Origin: JBFMFR01 sp040752025
Lineage (GTDB): Bacteria; Chloroflexota; Anaerolineae; Anaerolineales; UBA4823
Length of the DNA: 41,219 nt
Assembly (NCBI GenBank): GCA_040752025.1
Contig: JBFMFR010000061.1
Location: 1 to 41,219 of the forward strand
Reading direction: 5' to 3'
In this document: in pieces, positions 15,258-23,243 of the stretch
How the letters are laid out: the number at the start of each line of letters is the position of its first letter
How positions within the stretch are numbered: position 1 is the first letter of the stretch
Notes under the pieces: generated by a model
The model's input: only the letters and a program-made list of their open reading frames with translations
Told to the model about the DNA's origin: nothing
The model's database searches: none
Program-made: the position numbers and the translations under genes

Positions 15258-16430
15258 ATCGAAATGTCCAAAACGCTCTTTTCCCTGCCACGCCTGCACC
15301 GTGCCGCCCACGGCGAAGAACGCAAAGTCACCTGGCTTGAACTCTTCTATGACCTGGTGTACGTTGCTGTCCTGATCCAGCTCGGTAATGTGCTCAGCGA
15401 GCAGATCAGCCTGGAAGGCTTTGGACGTTTCGTGATCCTCTTTCTTCCCCTGTGGTGGGCCTGGACGGGCATGACTTTTTACATGAACCGCTTCGTAGTC
15501 AACGATCTGCCCCATCGCCTGCTGATCTACTTGCAGATCACTGCGATCGCCGTTTTGGGCATCAGCCTGGAAGGCGCATTCACCGGCCTGACCCAGCAGT
15601 TCTCGCTGGCCTACGCCGCCATCCGCCTGGTGCAGGTGCTGCTCTACGTTCGCACCTGGAAGCACGAGCCGGCCACACGACCGCTCACCCAGCGCTACGT
15701 CACCGGCTACCTGGTCGGAATTGCGCTGTGGGTGGTGGCAGGGTTCCTGCCCATGCCCTATGCCGCCGGGCTGTGGTTGCTGGCCCTGGCGATTGAAATT
15801 GGCAACGCCTTCCTGCCCGGGACGCGCGCCCTGGTTTCGCTCCTGCCGCCCGACGCCGAGCACATGCGCGAGCGCTATGGAATCTTTATCATCATCGTGC
15901 TGGGCGAATCCTTCATCAAGACGATCACCAATGCTTCGGGCACAGCCATCTCGCTGGAGATCCTGGTCTTCAGCCTGCTGGCGATTTTCGTGGTCTTTGG
16001 GCTGTGGTGGCTGTACTTCGACGATGTCGAAGCCGCCGAAATCAAGCACCGCCTCTTTGCCCCGTACGTATGGATTTATGCCCATCTGCCGCTCTCCCTG
16101 GGCATCACCGCCTTCGGTGTGGCCTCCAAAAAGATCTTCGCCAGCGCCGGCGAGGACCATCTCAAAAGCGGCTACGTGGTCCTGTACTGCGGGGCGCTAA
16201 TCCTGTTTGCGTTGGCGAGCGCCGCCCTGGAGCTGGCCCTGGAGCAGGAGCACGAACGCAAGAAGGACTGGCGCCGTGCCGGCTGGCGGTTGGGGATGGC
16301 AGCGGCGATGGCAGGCTTGATGCTTTTCGGTGCATCGCTCGGCGCGTTGGGCTTCATTGCCGTTGTGGCGGCGATTGTGCTGGTTGTGGTGGCATTGGAT
16401 GAATGGCCGCATATCCAGGAGCCGCGATAA
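15240..16430 (+). CDS. ltrA: LtrA-family membrane protein
   Basis: A 396-residue protein with about ten membrane segments. The family hallmark VTWLELFYDLVYVAVLIQL begins at about residue 30, and FYMNRFVVNDLPHR, RYGIFIIIVLGESFIKTI and LWWLYFDDVE follow in the usual order. LtrA (low-temperature requirement A) proteins are widespread, with no proven biochemical role. The first ATG (15240) lies inside a 45-base repeat of a WD40-gene end, so the ATG at 15264 may be the true start; neither has a good ribosome site. Confidence 0.88.
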   Translation: MSATARIEMSKTLFSLPRLHRAAHGEERKVTWLELFYDLVYVAVLIQLGNVLSEQISLEGFGRFVILFLPLWWAWTGMTFYMNRFVVNDLPHRLLIYLQITAIAVLGISLEGAFTGLTQQFSLAYAAIRLVQVLLYVRTWKHEPATRPLTQRYVTGYLVGIALWVVAGFLPMPYAAGLWLLALAIEIGNAFLPGTRALVSLLPPDAEHMRERYGIFIIIVLGESFIKTITNASGTAISLEILVFSLLAIFVVFGLWWLYFDDVEAAEIKHRLFAPYVWIYAHLPLSLGITAFGVASKKIFASAGEDHLKSGYVVLYCGALILFALASAALELALEQEHERKKDWRRAGWRLGMAAAMAGLMLFGASLGALGFIAVVAAIVLVVVALDEWPHIQEPR

Positions 16431-16439
16431 TTATCTCTG

Positions 16440-16456
16440 GTAAGCGTTGAGCTTAC
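16440..16456. terminator. Short hairpin between convergent genes
   Basis: GTAAGC and GCTTAC form a six-pair stem with a five-base loop in the 51-base gap between ltrA (plus) and the WD40 lipoprotein gene (minus). It could end transcription from either side, but there is no strong T-run. Confidence 0.3.
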
Positions 16457-16468
16457 TTACAGGGCGAA

Positions 16469-16513
16469 GCAGAACTTGCGCCTAAGGCGCCGGTGGTATC
16501 TGCCACAGCAAGA
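16469..16513. repeat. Copy B of the 45-base direct repeat (3' end of the WD40 lipoprotein gene)
   Basis: The last codons and stop of the WD40 lipoprotein gene plus 13 downstream bases, matching 15213-15257 at 39 of 45 positions by eye. This copy is the functional one. Confidence 0.6.
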
Positions 16514-18326
16514 TGAGCCCGTCCAGGTCGCCGGAAGCGAGCATGGCGCCGTCCAGCGACCAGGCCAGGCCGAATACCCGCGTATAGTGCCCTGGCACAG
16601 AAGAAGAGATTTCGTGGGGTGGCAGGTAAAACAGGCTGGCGCCTGTTTGTACATCCCGCACTCTTATTTTTCCGGACCCGCCTGAACTGACGGCCAGGCG
16701 CTGCCCGTCCGGCGACCAGGCGAGTGCCGTTGCTGGTTCTTGCTCTTTCCACTCCTGTAGCCGCGTGGCGGTGCGCGCCTCCCAGATTTGGACTACCTGC
16801 GGGCTTTCGAACTGGAAGCCTCCTTGTTGGTACGAGTAGGGAACGCCGCTCACTGCCAGCTTGCTGCCATCTGGCGACCAGACCATGTTCGGGTTGTCTG
16901 CGCTTGTCATCAGGCGCAGGCGTTTCATCGGCAAACTGTACAGGAATTTGCCTTGCACACTATCCCACATCAGGAGGGCAGTGCCCGACCACAGGGCCTG
17001 CAAGCTTCCGTCCGGCGATAGAACGGCTGCGGGGCGGCCCGTGTCGATTGTTTTTCGAAGGATGTCGGAGATTTCGAGGCTGTTTGCATCCCAGGTGACC
17101 AGGCCTTGACCGCGCACCTCTGCGTGGAAGCCTTGTTCGTCCCAGTGCATGCGGGCGATTTCTCCAACGTAGCCAGGTGGGGCGTTGATTACCTCTCCAT
17201 CGCTGGCGCGAATGGCACTGACGTGATAGTAGCCGGACACATACAGCACCTGTCCATCCGGGGACCAGTCTAAGCCGCTAGAGGCGAAAATTTCAAAAGA
17301 GTTGATCCGCGTATAGGAAGTGGTATCCCACAACTCAATCGTTTTATAGGCTGAGGAAGATAGAGCCAGGATTTTGCCATCTGGCGACCAGGCAATCTTT
17401 GTGACCATCATCTGGGGATCGATGAAATGGAGCACCTGGCCCTGCTGGCTATCGATCACCATCGCGCCGGCCTGGAAATTGGAGGCTGCAACGGCGACAC
17501 GGGCATCCCCTGGCATGGGCGCGGCGGCCACTACGCCTGGCGGTTTATCCAGGTTGGTGTAGTCGAACACGAAGCGCTCCATCTCACTGGATGCGTCCCA
17601 AATGCGAAGTGAGCTCGCCATCGAGGCAATGATGCGTTTACCGTCCGGTGACCAGGTCGCATTGGAGCAGAGATAGCCATCGCCGCATCCACCTATGGAT
17701 GGACCCATCCGGGCCAGCATTTTCCCTGTGCTGGCCTGCCAGCGCACAATCTCTCCTCTATCAGAAAAGCTTAGCAGTTCTGAGCCATCCGGTGACCAGG
17801 CGATCGATAGGCAGCCCTGAGTGAGTGGAAGCGTGCTGATCTTCCGTCCGCGGCTCGTCTCCCAAATTTCGATCGGGCCTTCCTGAAAGTCGTGTATGTT
17901 GTCTACCAATGCCAGCCGCCGGCCGTCGGGGCGGAAAGCCAGCTCATCGAATTCTTGATCGGTCGGCTGGAACCAGACCTGCTCGAATGTTTCGCTGCGG
18001 TACAGGGTAACGCCGCCAGCCGTGCTGACGGCCAGGTAGCGGCCATCGGGAGACAGCTTCGAAGCGAAGACTTCCTTGTTTGCCAGTTGGGCGACTGGTC
18101 GAAGCACCTGGAATGGCACGTCGGTAGCCGTGGGAGTTGGCGGCGGCCGGCTGGGGGTGAGGGTAGGGCTGGGAGGGGCAGTGGCGGTGAACGGCGGCGG
18201 GCTGGCGGGTGGGCTGGCTGTGAAGGCCGCCGGCGCGGCGGTCGGCGCGGGCGGCGGCCAGGCGCAGCCGCACAGGAGACACAAACAGGCCAGAACCAGG
18301 CAGGCGGTGCGTTTTCCCCGGGTCAT
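16482..18326 (-). CDS. WD40-repeat lipoprotein
   Basis: A 614-residue lipoprotein with a lipobox (LLCGC, lipidated C21), a Pro/Ala/Thr-rich linker (about residues 22-70) and then WD40-type repeats to the end. The blades repeat WSPDG or LSPDGRYLAVS loops about a dozen times, with IWD, LWD or IWE at strand ends. Such proteins are extracytoplasmic binding scaffolds; the partner is unknown. The ATG at 18326 has GGAG upstream, and the gene starts 15 bases after the Nudix stop, suggesting one transcript. Confidence 0.88.
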   Translation of the reverse strand: MTRGKRTACLVLACLCLLCGCAWPPPAPTAAPAAFTASPPASPPPFTATAPPSPTLTPSRPPPTPTATDVPFQVLRPVAQLANKEVFASKLSPDGRYLAVSTAGGVTLYRSETFEQVWFQPTDQEFDELAFRPDGRRLALVDNIHDFQEGPIEIWETSRGRKISTLPLTQGCLSIAWSPDGSELLSFSDRGEIVRWQASTGKMLARMGPSIGGCGDGYLCSNATWSPDGKRIIASMASSLRIWDASSEMERFVFDYTNLDKPPGVVAAAPMPGDARVAVAASNFQAGAMVIDSQQGQVLHFIDPQMMVTKIAWSPDGKILALSSSAYKTIELWDTTSYTRINSFEIFASSGLDWSPDGQVLYVSGYYHVSAIRASDGEVINAPPGYVGEIARMHWDEQGFHAEVRGQGLVTWDANSLEISDILRKTIDTGRPAAVLSPDGSLQALWSGTALLMWDSVQGKFLYSLPMKRLRLMTSADNPNMVWSPDGSKLAVSGVPYSYQQGGFQFESPQVVQIWEARTATRLQEWKEQEPATALAWSPDGQRLAVSSGGSGKIRVRDVQTGASLFYLPPHEISSSVPGHYTRVFGLAWSLDGAMLASGDLDGLILLWQIPPAP

Positions 18327-18341
18327 GCTGCGCTGGCGCTC

Positions 18342-18752
18342 CTACTGCGTGCGGATGACTGCGTTGGGCAGACCGGCCTGGAAGTCCGCCAGGCGCTGGC
18401 GCAGGTGGCCGCGGATGTTTTCGGGCAGCTCAGCCAGCAGGAAGTAGCGCGCTGCGACGATCTCCATGTCTGCCCGCAGTTCGCCGCCGATCACTTCGCC
18501 TGCGAAGGTCACCGCCAGGGCGTCTTCGCCCGGCTTCGAATATAACCCGACCAACCGGCCCAGGCGGATGTCGAGCCCGGTTTCTTCCCTGACCTCACGC
18601 ATGGCGGCCTGGTCGATGGATTCGCCCTCTTCCATCACGCCGCCGGGCAGCGACCAGTACTGCTGGCCGTAGCCCTGTTTGACCAGAAGGATCGCTCCCG
18701 CTTCCTGGATGAAAACGAAAGCTGCTACAATGGTTTTATGGAGTTCCGCCAT
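18342..18752 (-). CDS. Nudix hydrolase
   Basis: A 136-residue protein with a perfect Nudix box at residues 38-60 (G38, E44, R52-E53, E56-E57, G59), which binds a divalent metal and cleaves nucleoside diphosphates linked to another moiety. The length is typical of small MutT-like or ADP-ribose pyrophosphatase-like members; substrate cannot be read from the box. The start ATG at 18752 follows a GAGGCGAGG stretch. It is upstream of the WD40 lipoprotein gene on the same strand. Confidence 0.92.
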   Translation of the reverse strand: MAELHKTIVAAFVFIQEAGAILLVKQGYGQQYWSLPGGVMEEGESIDQAAMREVREETGLDIRLGRLVGLYSKPGEDALAVTFAGEVIGGELRADMEIVAARYFLLAELPENIRGHLRQRLADFQAGLPNAVIRTQ

Positions 18753-18834
18753 GGGGTGATTGCCTCGCCTCTGGCGGATATTTTAGCACAGCGCGGGCGG
18801 ATCGAGGCGGGCAGATTGAGGGGGCAGAGGTTCC

Positions 18835-18863
18835 GTAGGGGCGGGTCTTAGACCCGCCCCTAC
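18835..18863. repeat. 29-base palindrome GTAGGGGCGGG(N7)CCCGCCCCTAC
   Basis: GTAGGGGCGGGTCT, one T, then AGACCCGCCCCTAC form a perfect 14-pair stem. It lies 21 bases after the ilvE stop, where it could act as a transcript end, but no T-run follows. GC-rich palindromes with these arms recur in environmental Chloroflexota sequences, so it is probably a dispersed repeat. Confidence 0.75.
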
Positions 18864-18884
18864 ACACGGGTGGTTATGCCAGAA

Positions 18885-19832
18885 TCAGACGGCGTGCACC
18901 GTCTCGTCCACGTAGTCCAGCCACTCGGCGGAGCGCGCCCCGCGCCCGCTGGCGGCGGCGTGGAAGGCCTCCTGCACCTGGCGGGTGATCGAGGCGTGGC
19001 CGTTGCGGCGCGGGTGCAGGGCTGTGCCGATCGGGCGGTAATCCACCGAGGAGACCGGCACCACTTCGGCGGCGGTGCCGCACAGGAAGAGCTCATCGGC
19101 GATGTAGAGCTGGTCGCGTGAGATCGGCTCTTCCACCAGCGGGTAGCCCAGGTCACGCACCAGGGTGATGATCGAGTCGCGCGTGATGCCCTCCAGCACG
19201 GTGGTGCGCCCGGGGGTGTAGACCACGCCGTCGCGCACCATGAACAGGTTCTCGCCGCTGCACTCGGCCACATAGCCCTGCGGGTCGAGCATGATGGCCT
19301 CGTCGAAGCCAGCGCGCGTCGCCAGGGTCTTGGCCAGGGTCGAGTTGGCGTAGTTGCCCGAAATCTTGGCCTTGGTCATCATCACGTTGGGGTGGTGGCG
19401 GGTGAAGGAAGACACCATCAGGCTCACGCCCTTTTCGGCGGAGTCCTCGCCCAGGAAGGGCGCCCACTCCCACACGGCGATGGAGGTCGCCGGTCGCCAG
19501 CCATCCAGGTTCAGCCCCAGCGGGCCCACCATGTAGACCAGCGGGCGGATGTAGCACTGGCTGAAGCCGTTGGCGCGGATGGTCTGGTGCACGGCATGCA
19601 CCAGTTGATCGAGGCTGTAAGGGTAATCCAGGATGCCGACGATTTGCAGCGAGTCGAGGAAGCGCGCCATGTGATCGTGCAGGCGGAAGACGGCCGGCCC
19701 GCTCGGCGTCAGGTAGCAGCGGATGCCCTCGAATACGCCCGTGCCGTAATGCATGGTGGGATTCAGAATGTGGACCGTGGCCTGGTCGTAAGGCACCAGC
19801 TCGCCGTCCATCCAGATGTAATCAGATTTCAT
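18885..19832 (-). CDS. ilvE: Branched-chain amino-acid aminotransferase
   Basis: A PLP fold-type IV transaminase that carries out the last step to valine, leucine and isoleucine using glutamate. Visible features are the N-terminal MDGELVPYDQATVHIL, the lysine that binds PLP in MTKAKISGNYANS, and the YVAECSGENLF motif. The length of 315 residues is normal. I chose ATG 19832, with GGAGG upstream, over an in-frame TTG at 19838. It is the last gene of the ilv/leu run and is followed by a large palindrome. Confidence 0.95.
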   Translation of the reverse strand: MKSDYIWMDGELVPYDQATVHILNPTMHYGTGVFEGIRCYLTPSGPAVFRLHDHMARFLDSLQIVGILDYPYSLDQLVHAVHQTIRANGFSQCYIRPLVYMVGPLGLNLDGWRPATSIAVWEWAPFLGEDSAEKGVSLMVSSFTRHHPNVMMTKAKISGNYANSTLAKTLATRAGFDEAIMLDPQGYVAECSGENLFMVRDGVVYTPGRTTVLEGITRDSIITLVRDLGYPLVEEPISRDQLYIADELFLCGTAAEVVPVSSVDYRPIGTALHPRRNGHASITRQVQEAFHAAASGRGARSAEWLDYVDETVHAV

Positions 19833-19855
19833 AACCAACCTCCAAAATTTCTTTT

Positions 19856-19930
19856 AACACGGAGCGCACGGAGTTTTTAATAAATTCTTCTCCGTGGTCT
19901 CCGTGTTGAATCTCTGTGTTCTCCGTGTTT
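19856..19930. repeat. ACACGGAG-type repeats between leuB and ilvE
   Basis: An 18-base arm with CACGGAG twice (19856-19873) is complementary at 16 of 18 positions to CTCCGTG-type repeats at 19890-19907; a further CTCTGTGTTCTCCGTGTTT follows at 19912-19930. The set can fold into a hairpin in the leuB-ilvE gap. Direct and inverted copies of CACGGAG are a common dispersed repeat in environmental genomes. Confidence 0.6.
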
Positions 19931-19944
19931 ATCTTTTCTCTCTC

Positions 19945-21045
19945 TCATACCGCCACAGGCAGGCAGGCTACGATCTTGCCCGTCATCTCGGCGGTGGAAC
20001 AATAGGGCGCGCCGGGCGCAGCCAGGTCGCGCGTGCGCATGCCATCGGCCAGGCAGCTTTCTACCGCCTGCTCCACGGCACGCGCTTCGGCCTCCAGGCC
20101 CAGGGAATGGCGCAGCAGCATGGCAGCCGAGAGGATCGTGCCGATTGGGTTGGCGATGCCCTGCCCGGCGATGTCGGGTGCCGAGCCGTGGATCGGCTCG
20201 TACAGGCCGTGCGGGTGCCCCAGGGCGTTGCGCCGCGCCCCCAGGGAAGCCGAGGGCAGGTTGCCCATCGAGCCGGTCAGCACCGAGGCCTCGTCGGTGA
20301 GGATGTCGCCGAACATATTGCCGGTCAGGATCACGTCGAAGGCCGCCGGTCGGGTGACCAGGAACATCGCCGCCGCATCCACCAGCACGTGCTCCAGGGT
20401 CACGTCGGGGTATTTGGCGGCCACTTCGACCACCGTCTGCCGCCACAGGCGCGAGCATTCGAGCACGTTGGCCTTGTCCACCGAGGCGAGCTTGCCGCTC
20501 CGCTGGCGCGCCAGTTGGAAGGCCACGTGCGCCACGCGGCGGATTTCCTCCTGGGTGTAGGTCATGGTATCCACCGCCTGCACCTGGCCGTCTACCATCC
20601 GGCGCAGGCGCGGCTCGCCGAAATAGATGCCGCCGGTCAGCTCGCGCACCACCAGCAGGTCCACGCCCGCCAGGCGCTCGGGGCGCAGCGGCGAGGCCGC
20701 CAGCAGGTCGGGGTGCGGGTGCACCGGGCGCAGGTTGGCGAACAGGTCGAGGGCTTTGCGCAGGCCGAGCAGGCCCTGTTCGGGGCGCACGGCGGCGTTG
20801 GGGTCGTCCCACTTAGGGCCGCCCACCGCCCCCAGCAGGACGGCGTCGGCGGACAGGCAGGCTTTCAGGGTAGCCTCGGGCAGGGCCGCGCCGCTGGCAT
20901 CGATAGCGCAGCCGCCCAGCAGATGCTCCTCGAAGCGGAAGTGGTGCCCATAGGCCCCGGCGATCGCCTGCAGCACCTGCGCAGCGGCGGGCACGATTTC
21001 CACGCCGATGCCGTCGCCGGGGAGAAGGATAATGTTTGCTCGCAT
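19945..21045 (-). CDS. leuB: 3-isopropylmalate dehydrogenase
   Basis: Oxidises and decarboxylates 3-isopropylmalate (and, in the citramalate route, beta-methylmalate) with NAD. The 366-residue product starts MRANIILLPGDGIGVEI. It contains NMFGDILTDEASVLTGSMG and PIHGSAPDIAGQGIANPIGT, the family metal and NAD-binding signatures. ATG 21045 is preferred over the frame start at 21060 because GGAAAG lies upstream. It lies 36 bases after cimA, which gives a shared role in leucine and isoleucine synthesis. Confidence 0.95.
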   Translation of the reverse strand: MRANIILLPGDGIGVEIVPAAAQVLQAIAGAYGHHFRFEEHLLGGCAIDASGAALPEATLKACLSADAVLLGAVGGPKWDDPNAAVRPEQGLLGLRKALDLFANLRPVHPHPDLLAASPLRPERLAGVDLLVVRELTGGIYFGEPRLRRMVDGQVQAVDTMTYTQEEIRRVAHVAFQLARQRSGKLASVDKANVLECSRLWRQTVVEVAAKYPDVTLEHVLVDAAAMFLVTRPAAFDVILTGNMFGDILTDEASVLTGSMGNLPSASLGARRNALGHPHGLYEPIHGSAPDIAGQGIANPIGTILSAAMLLRHSLGLEAEARAVEQAVESCLADGMRTRDLAAPGAPYCSTAEMTGKIVACLPVAV

Positions 21046-21081
21046 AAAGGTTCTTTCCAAATAAACAGATTTTCGATGTTT

Positions 21082-22647
21082 TTATTTATGCCCGGCCCCG
21101 TTGAGCAGGGCGTATTCCAGGCTGTCGGACAGCGCCTGCCAGGAGGCCTCGATGATATTGCTGCTGGCCCCGACGGTGCTCCAGCGGCGCGTGCCGTTCT
21201 TGGTGTCGATCAAGACGCGCACCTGGGCGCTGGTGCCGTTCTCGCTGTCGATGATGCGCACCTTGTAGTCGTTCAGGCGCACGTGAGCCAGGGCAGGGTA
21301 GACGCCTTCCAGGGCCTTGCGCAGGGCGGCGTCCAGGGCGCTCACCGGGCCGTTGCCCTCGGCAGCGGTGTGCAGCACCTGATCGCCGACGCGCACCTTG
21401 ACCGTAGCTTCGGCCAGCATGCCGCGCCCCTGGCGCTGTTCGACCACCACCATGAAATCGATCAACTCGAAGGGCGGCAGGTAATCCTCCTGCATGCGGC
21501 GCAGCATCACGTCCACTGAGGCTTCGGCGCTCTCGAAGGTGAAGCCCTGCGCTTCGAGCTCCTTGATCTGGGCGACGATGTCCTGGGCCTGGGCGCCGGA
21601 GACCTGCAAGCCGAACTGGTGCGATTTGTCCAGCACGTTGCCGCGCCCGGAAAGCTCCGAGACCAGGGTGTGGCGGCGGTTGCCCACCAGGGCCGGGTCG
21701 ATGTGCTGGTAAGTGGCCTCGTTCTTCAGCACCGCCGAGACGTGGATGCCGCCCTTGTGGGCGAAGGCGCTCTCCCCCACGTAGGGGGCGTGCCGGTCGC
21801 GCGACAGGTTGGCGACTTCGGCGACGAAATACGAAAGCTCGGACAGCCCGCTGAGCTTTTCGGGCGGCAGGCATTCCAGGCCCATCTTGAGCTGCATGTT
21901 GGGGATCAGCGTGCACAGGTCGGCGTTGCCGACGCGCTCACCGTAGCCGTTGACCGTGCCCTGCACGTGGCTTGCCCCGGCGCGCACGGCTGCCAGGCTG
22001 TTGGCCACGCCGCAGCCGGCGTCATCGTGGGTGTGGATGCCCAGGGGCGCCTGCACCTGGCTCAAGACGGCCTGCATGGCAGTTTCGACCTCCCAGGGCA
22101 TCGAGCCGCCGTTGGTGTCGCACAGCACGATCACATCGGCGCCGCTGGCCGCCGCGGCCTGCAGGGTGAGCAGGGCGTAGTCCGGGTTGGCCTTGTAGCC
22201 GTCGAAGAAGTGCTCGGCGTCGTAGACCACTTCGCGCCCCAGCGACTTGAAATAGGTCACGCTGGCAGTGATCATCTCCAGGTTCTCGGCCAGGCTGGCC
22301 GACAACACCTGGGTGACGTGCAGGTCCCAGCTCTTGCCCACCAGGGTGACCACCGGGGTGTCGGCGGCGGCCAGGGCCTGGATGTTGGCGTCCTGTTCCA
22401 GGCGGGCGCCTTTCTTGACGGTCATGCCGAAGGCTGCCAGGCGCGCCCGTTCCAGGTTCAAATTGCGGGCGCGTTCGAAGAAGGCCACATCCTTGGGGTT
22501 AGAGCCAGGCCAGCCGCCCTCGATGTAATCGAAACCGGCCTGGTCCAGGCGGCGGGCGATCTTGAGCTTGTCTTCGACCGAGAGCGAGATGCCCTCGCGC
22601 TGGGCGCCGTCGCGCAGGGTGGTGTCGTATAGGGCGATGCGGGTCAT
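21082..22647 (-). CDS. cimA: Citramalate synthase
   Basis: Condenses pyruvate with acetyl-CoA to (R)-citramalate, the first step of threonine-independent isoleucine synthesis. The 521-residue product has LYDTTLRDGAQREGISLSVEDK (catalytic R, D metal ligand), the THDDAGCGVANSLAAV metal-binding motif and GYGERVGNADL, then a C-terminal regulatory-type domain with strands around residue 400-510. The GAQREGISLS form separates CimA from LeuA, which reads GEQSPGA and is also present in this operon. Its ATG overlaps the leuD stop as ATGA, with AGGAGG upstream. Confidence 0.9.
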   Translation of the reverse strand: MTRIALYDTTLRDGAQREGISLSVEDKLKIARRLDQAGFDYIEGGWPGSNPKDVAFFERARNLNLERARLAAFGMTVKKGARLEQDANIQALAAADTPVVTLVGKSWDLHVTQVLSASLAENLEMITASVTYFKSLGREVVYDAEHFFDGYKANPDYALLTLQAAAASGADVIVLCDTNGGSMPWEVETAMQAVLSQVQAPLGIHTHDDAGCGVANSLAAVRAGASHVQGTVNGYGERVGNADLCTLIPNMQLKMGLECLPPEKLSGLSELSYFVAEVANLSRDRHAPYVGESAFAHKGGIHVSAVLKNEATYQHIDPALVGNRRHTLVSELSGRGNVLDKSHQFGLQVSGAQAQDIVAQIKELEAQGFTFESAEASVDVMLRRMQEDYLPPFELIDFMVVVEQRQGRGMLAEATVKVRVGDQVLHTAAEGNGPVSALDAALRKALEGVYPALAHVRLNDYKVRIIDSENGTSAQVRVLIDTKNGTRRWSTVGASSNIIEASWQALSDSLEYALLNGAGHK

Positions 22648-23243
22648 CGGGCGGCCTCCTGCCTGGTTTCGTAGGCGCTGATCTGCGCCTCGTAGCGCAG
22701 GAGATAGCCCAACTGGTCCAGGCCTTCCAGCAGGCAGGTCTTGTTGAAGGCGTCGATGGGGAAGCTGGCAGTGTAGCCATCCGGCAGGCGCACTTCCTGG
22801 GCGGCCAGGTCGATGGTGATTTCACTGGACGGGTCGCCTTCCACCAGTTCGAAGAGCCGGCGCAGGGCGGCGGCGTCCACCGCCGCCGGCAGCAGGCCGT
22901 TCTTCATGGCGTTGTTGCGGAAAATGTCGGCGAAGGAGGTGCTGATCACCGCCCGGAAGCCCCAGCCGGTCAGCGCCCAGGGGGCGTGCTCGCGCGACGA
23001 GCCGCAGCCGAAGTTGTCGCCGGCCAGCAGGAACTGCGCCCCTTGCGCCTCGGGGCGGTTGAGCGGGAAGTGCGGGTCGGGGCTGCCGTCCGGCAGGAAG
23101 CGCCAGCCGGAGAACAGGCCCTGCGCCAGGCCGGCCCGGTCGATGACTTTCAGGTAGCGGGCCGGGATGATCTGGTCGGTGTCCACATCGTTGCGCGGCA
23201 GGGGCGCCACGCGGGAGGTCAGGGTGCGAAAGGGAGGCATCAT
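22644..23243 (-). CDS. leuD: 3-isopropylmalate dehydratase small subunit
   Basis: Small swivelling subunit of isopropylmalate isomerase, working with LeuC. The 199-residue product has NDVDTDQIIPARYLK, then GDNFGCGSSREHAPWAL and the SFADIFRNNAMKNGLLP segment typical of LeuD. The start is the first ATG of an ATGATG at 23243, overlapping the leuC stop, with AGGAGG six bases upstream. The long frame continuing to 23456 is the antisense-free shadow of leuC and is not used. Confidence 0.95.
   Translation of the reverse strand: MMPPFRTLTSRVAPLPRNDVDTDQIIPARYLKVIDRAGLAQGLFSGWRFLPDGSPDPHFPLNRPEAQGAQFLLAGDNFGCGSSREHAPWALTGWGFRAVISTSFADIFRNNAMKNGLLPAAVDAAALRRLFELVEGDPSSEITIDLAAQEVRLPDGYTASFPIDAFNKTCLLEGLDQLGYLLRYEAQISAYETRQEAAR

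Noticed and set aside
19894..21519. A 541-codon plus-strand frame over leuB and cimA
   Set aside because: A high-G+C antisense shadow. Both genes below are unmistakable on the minus strand.
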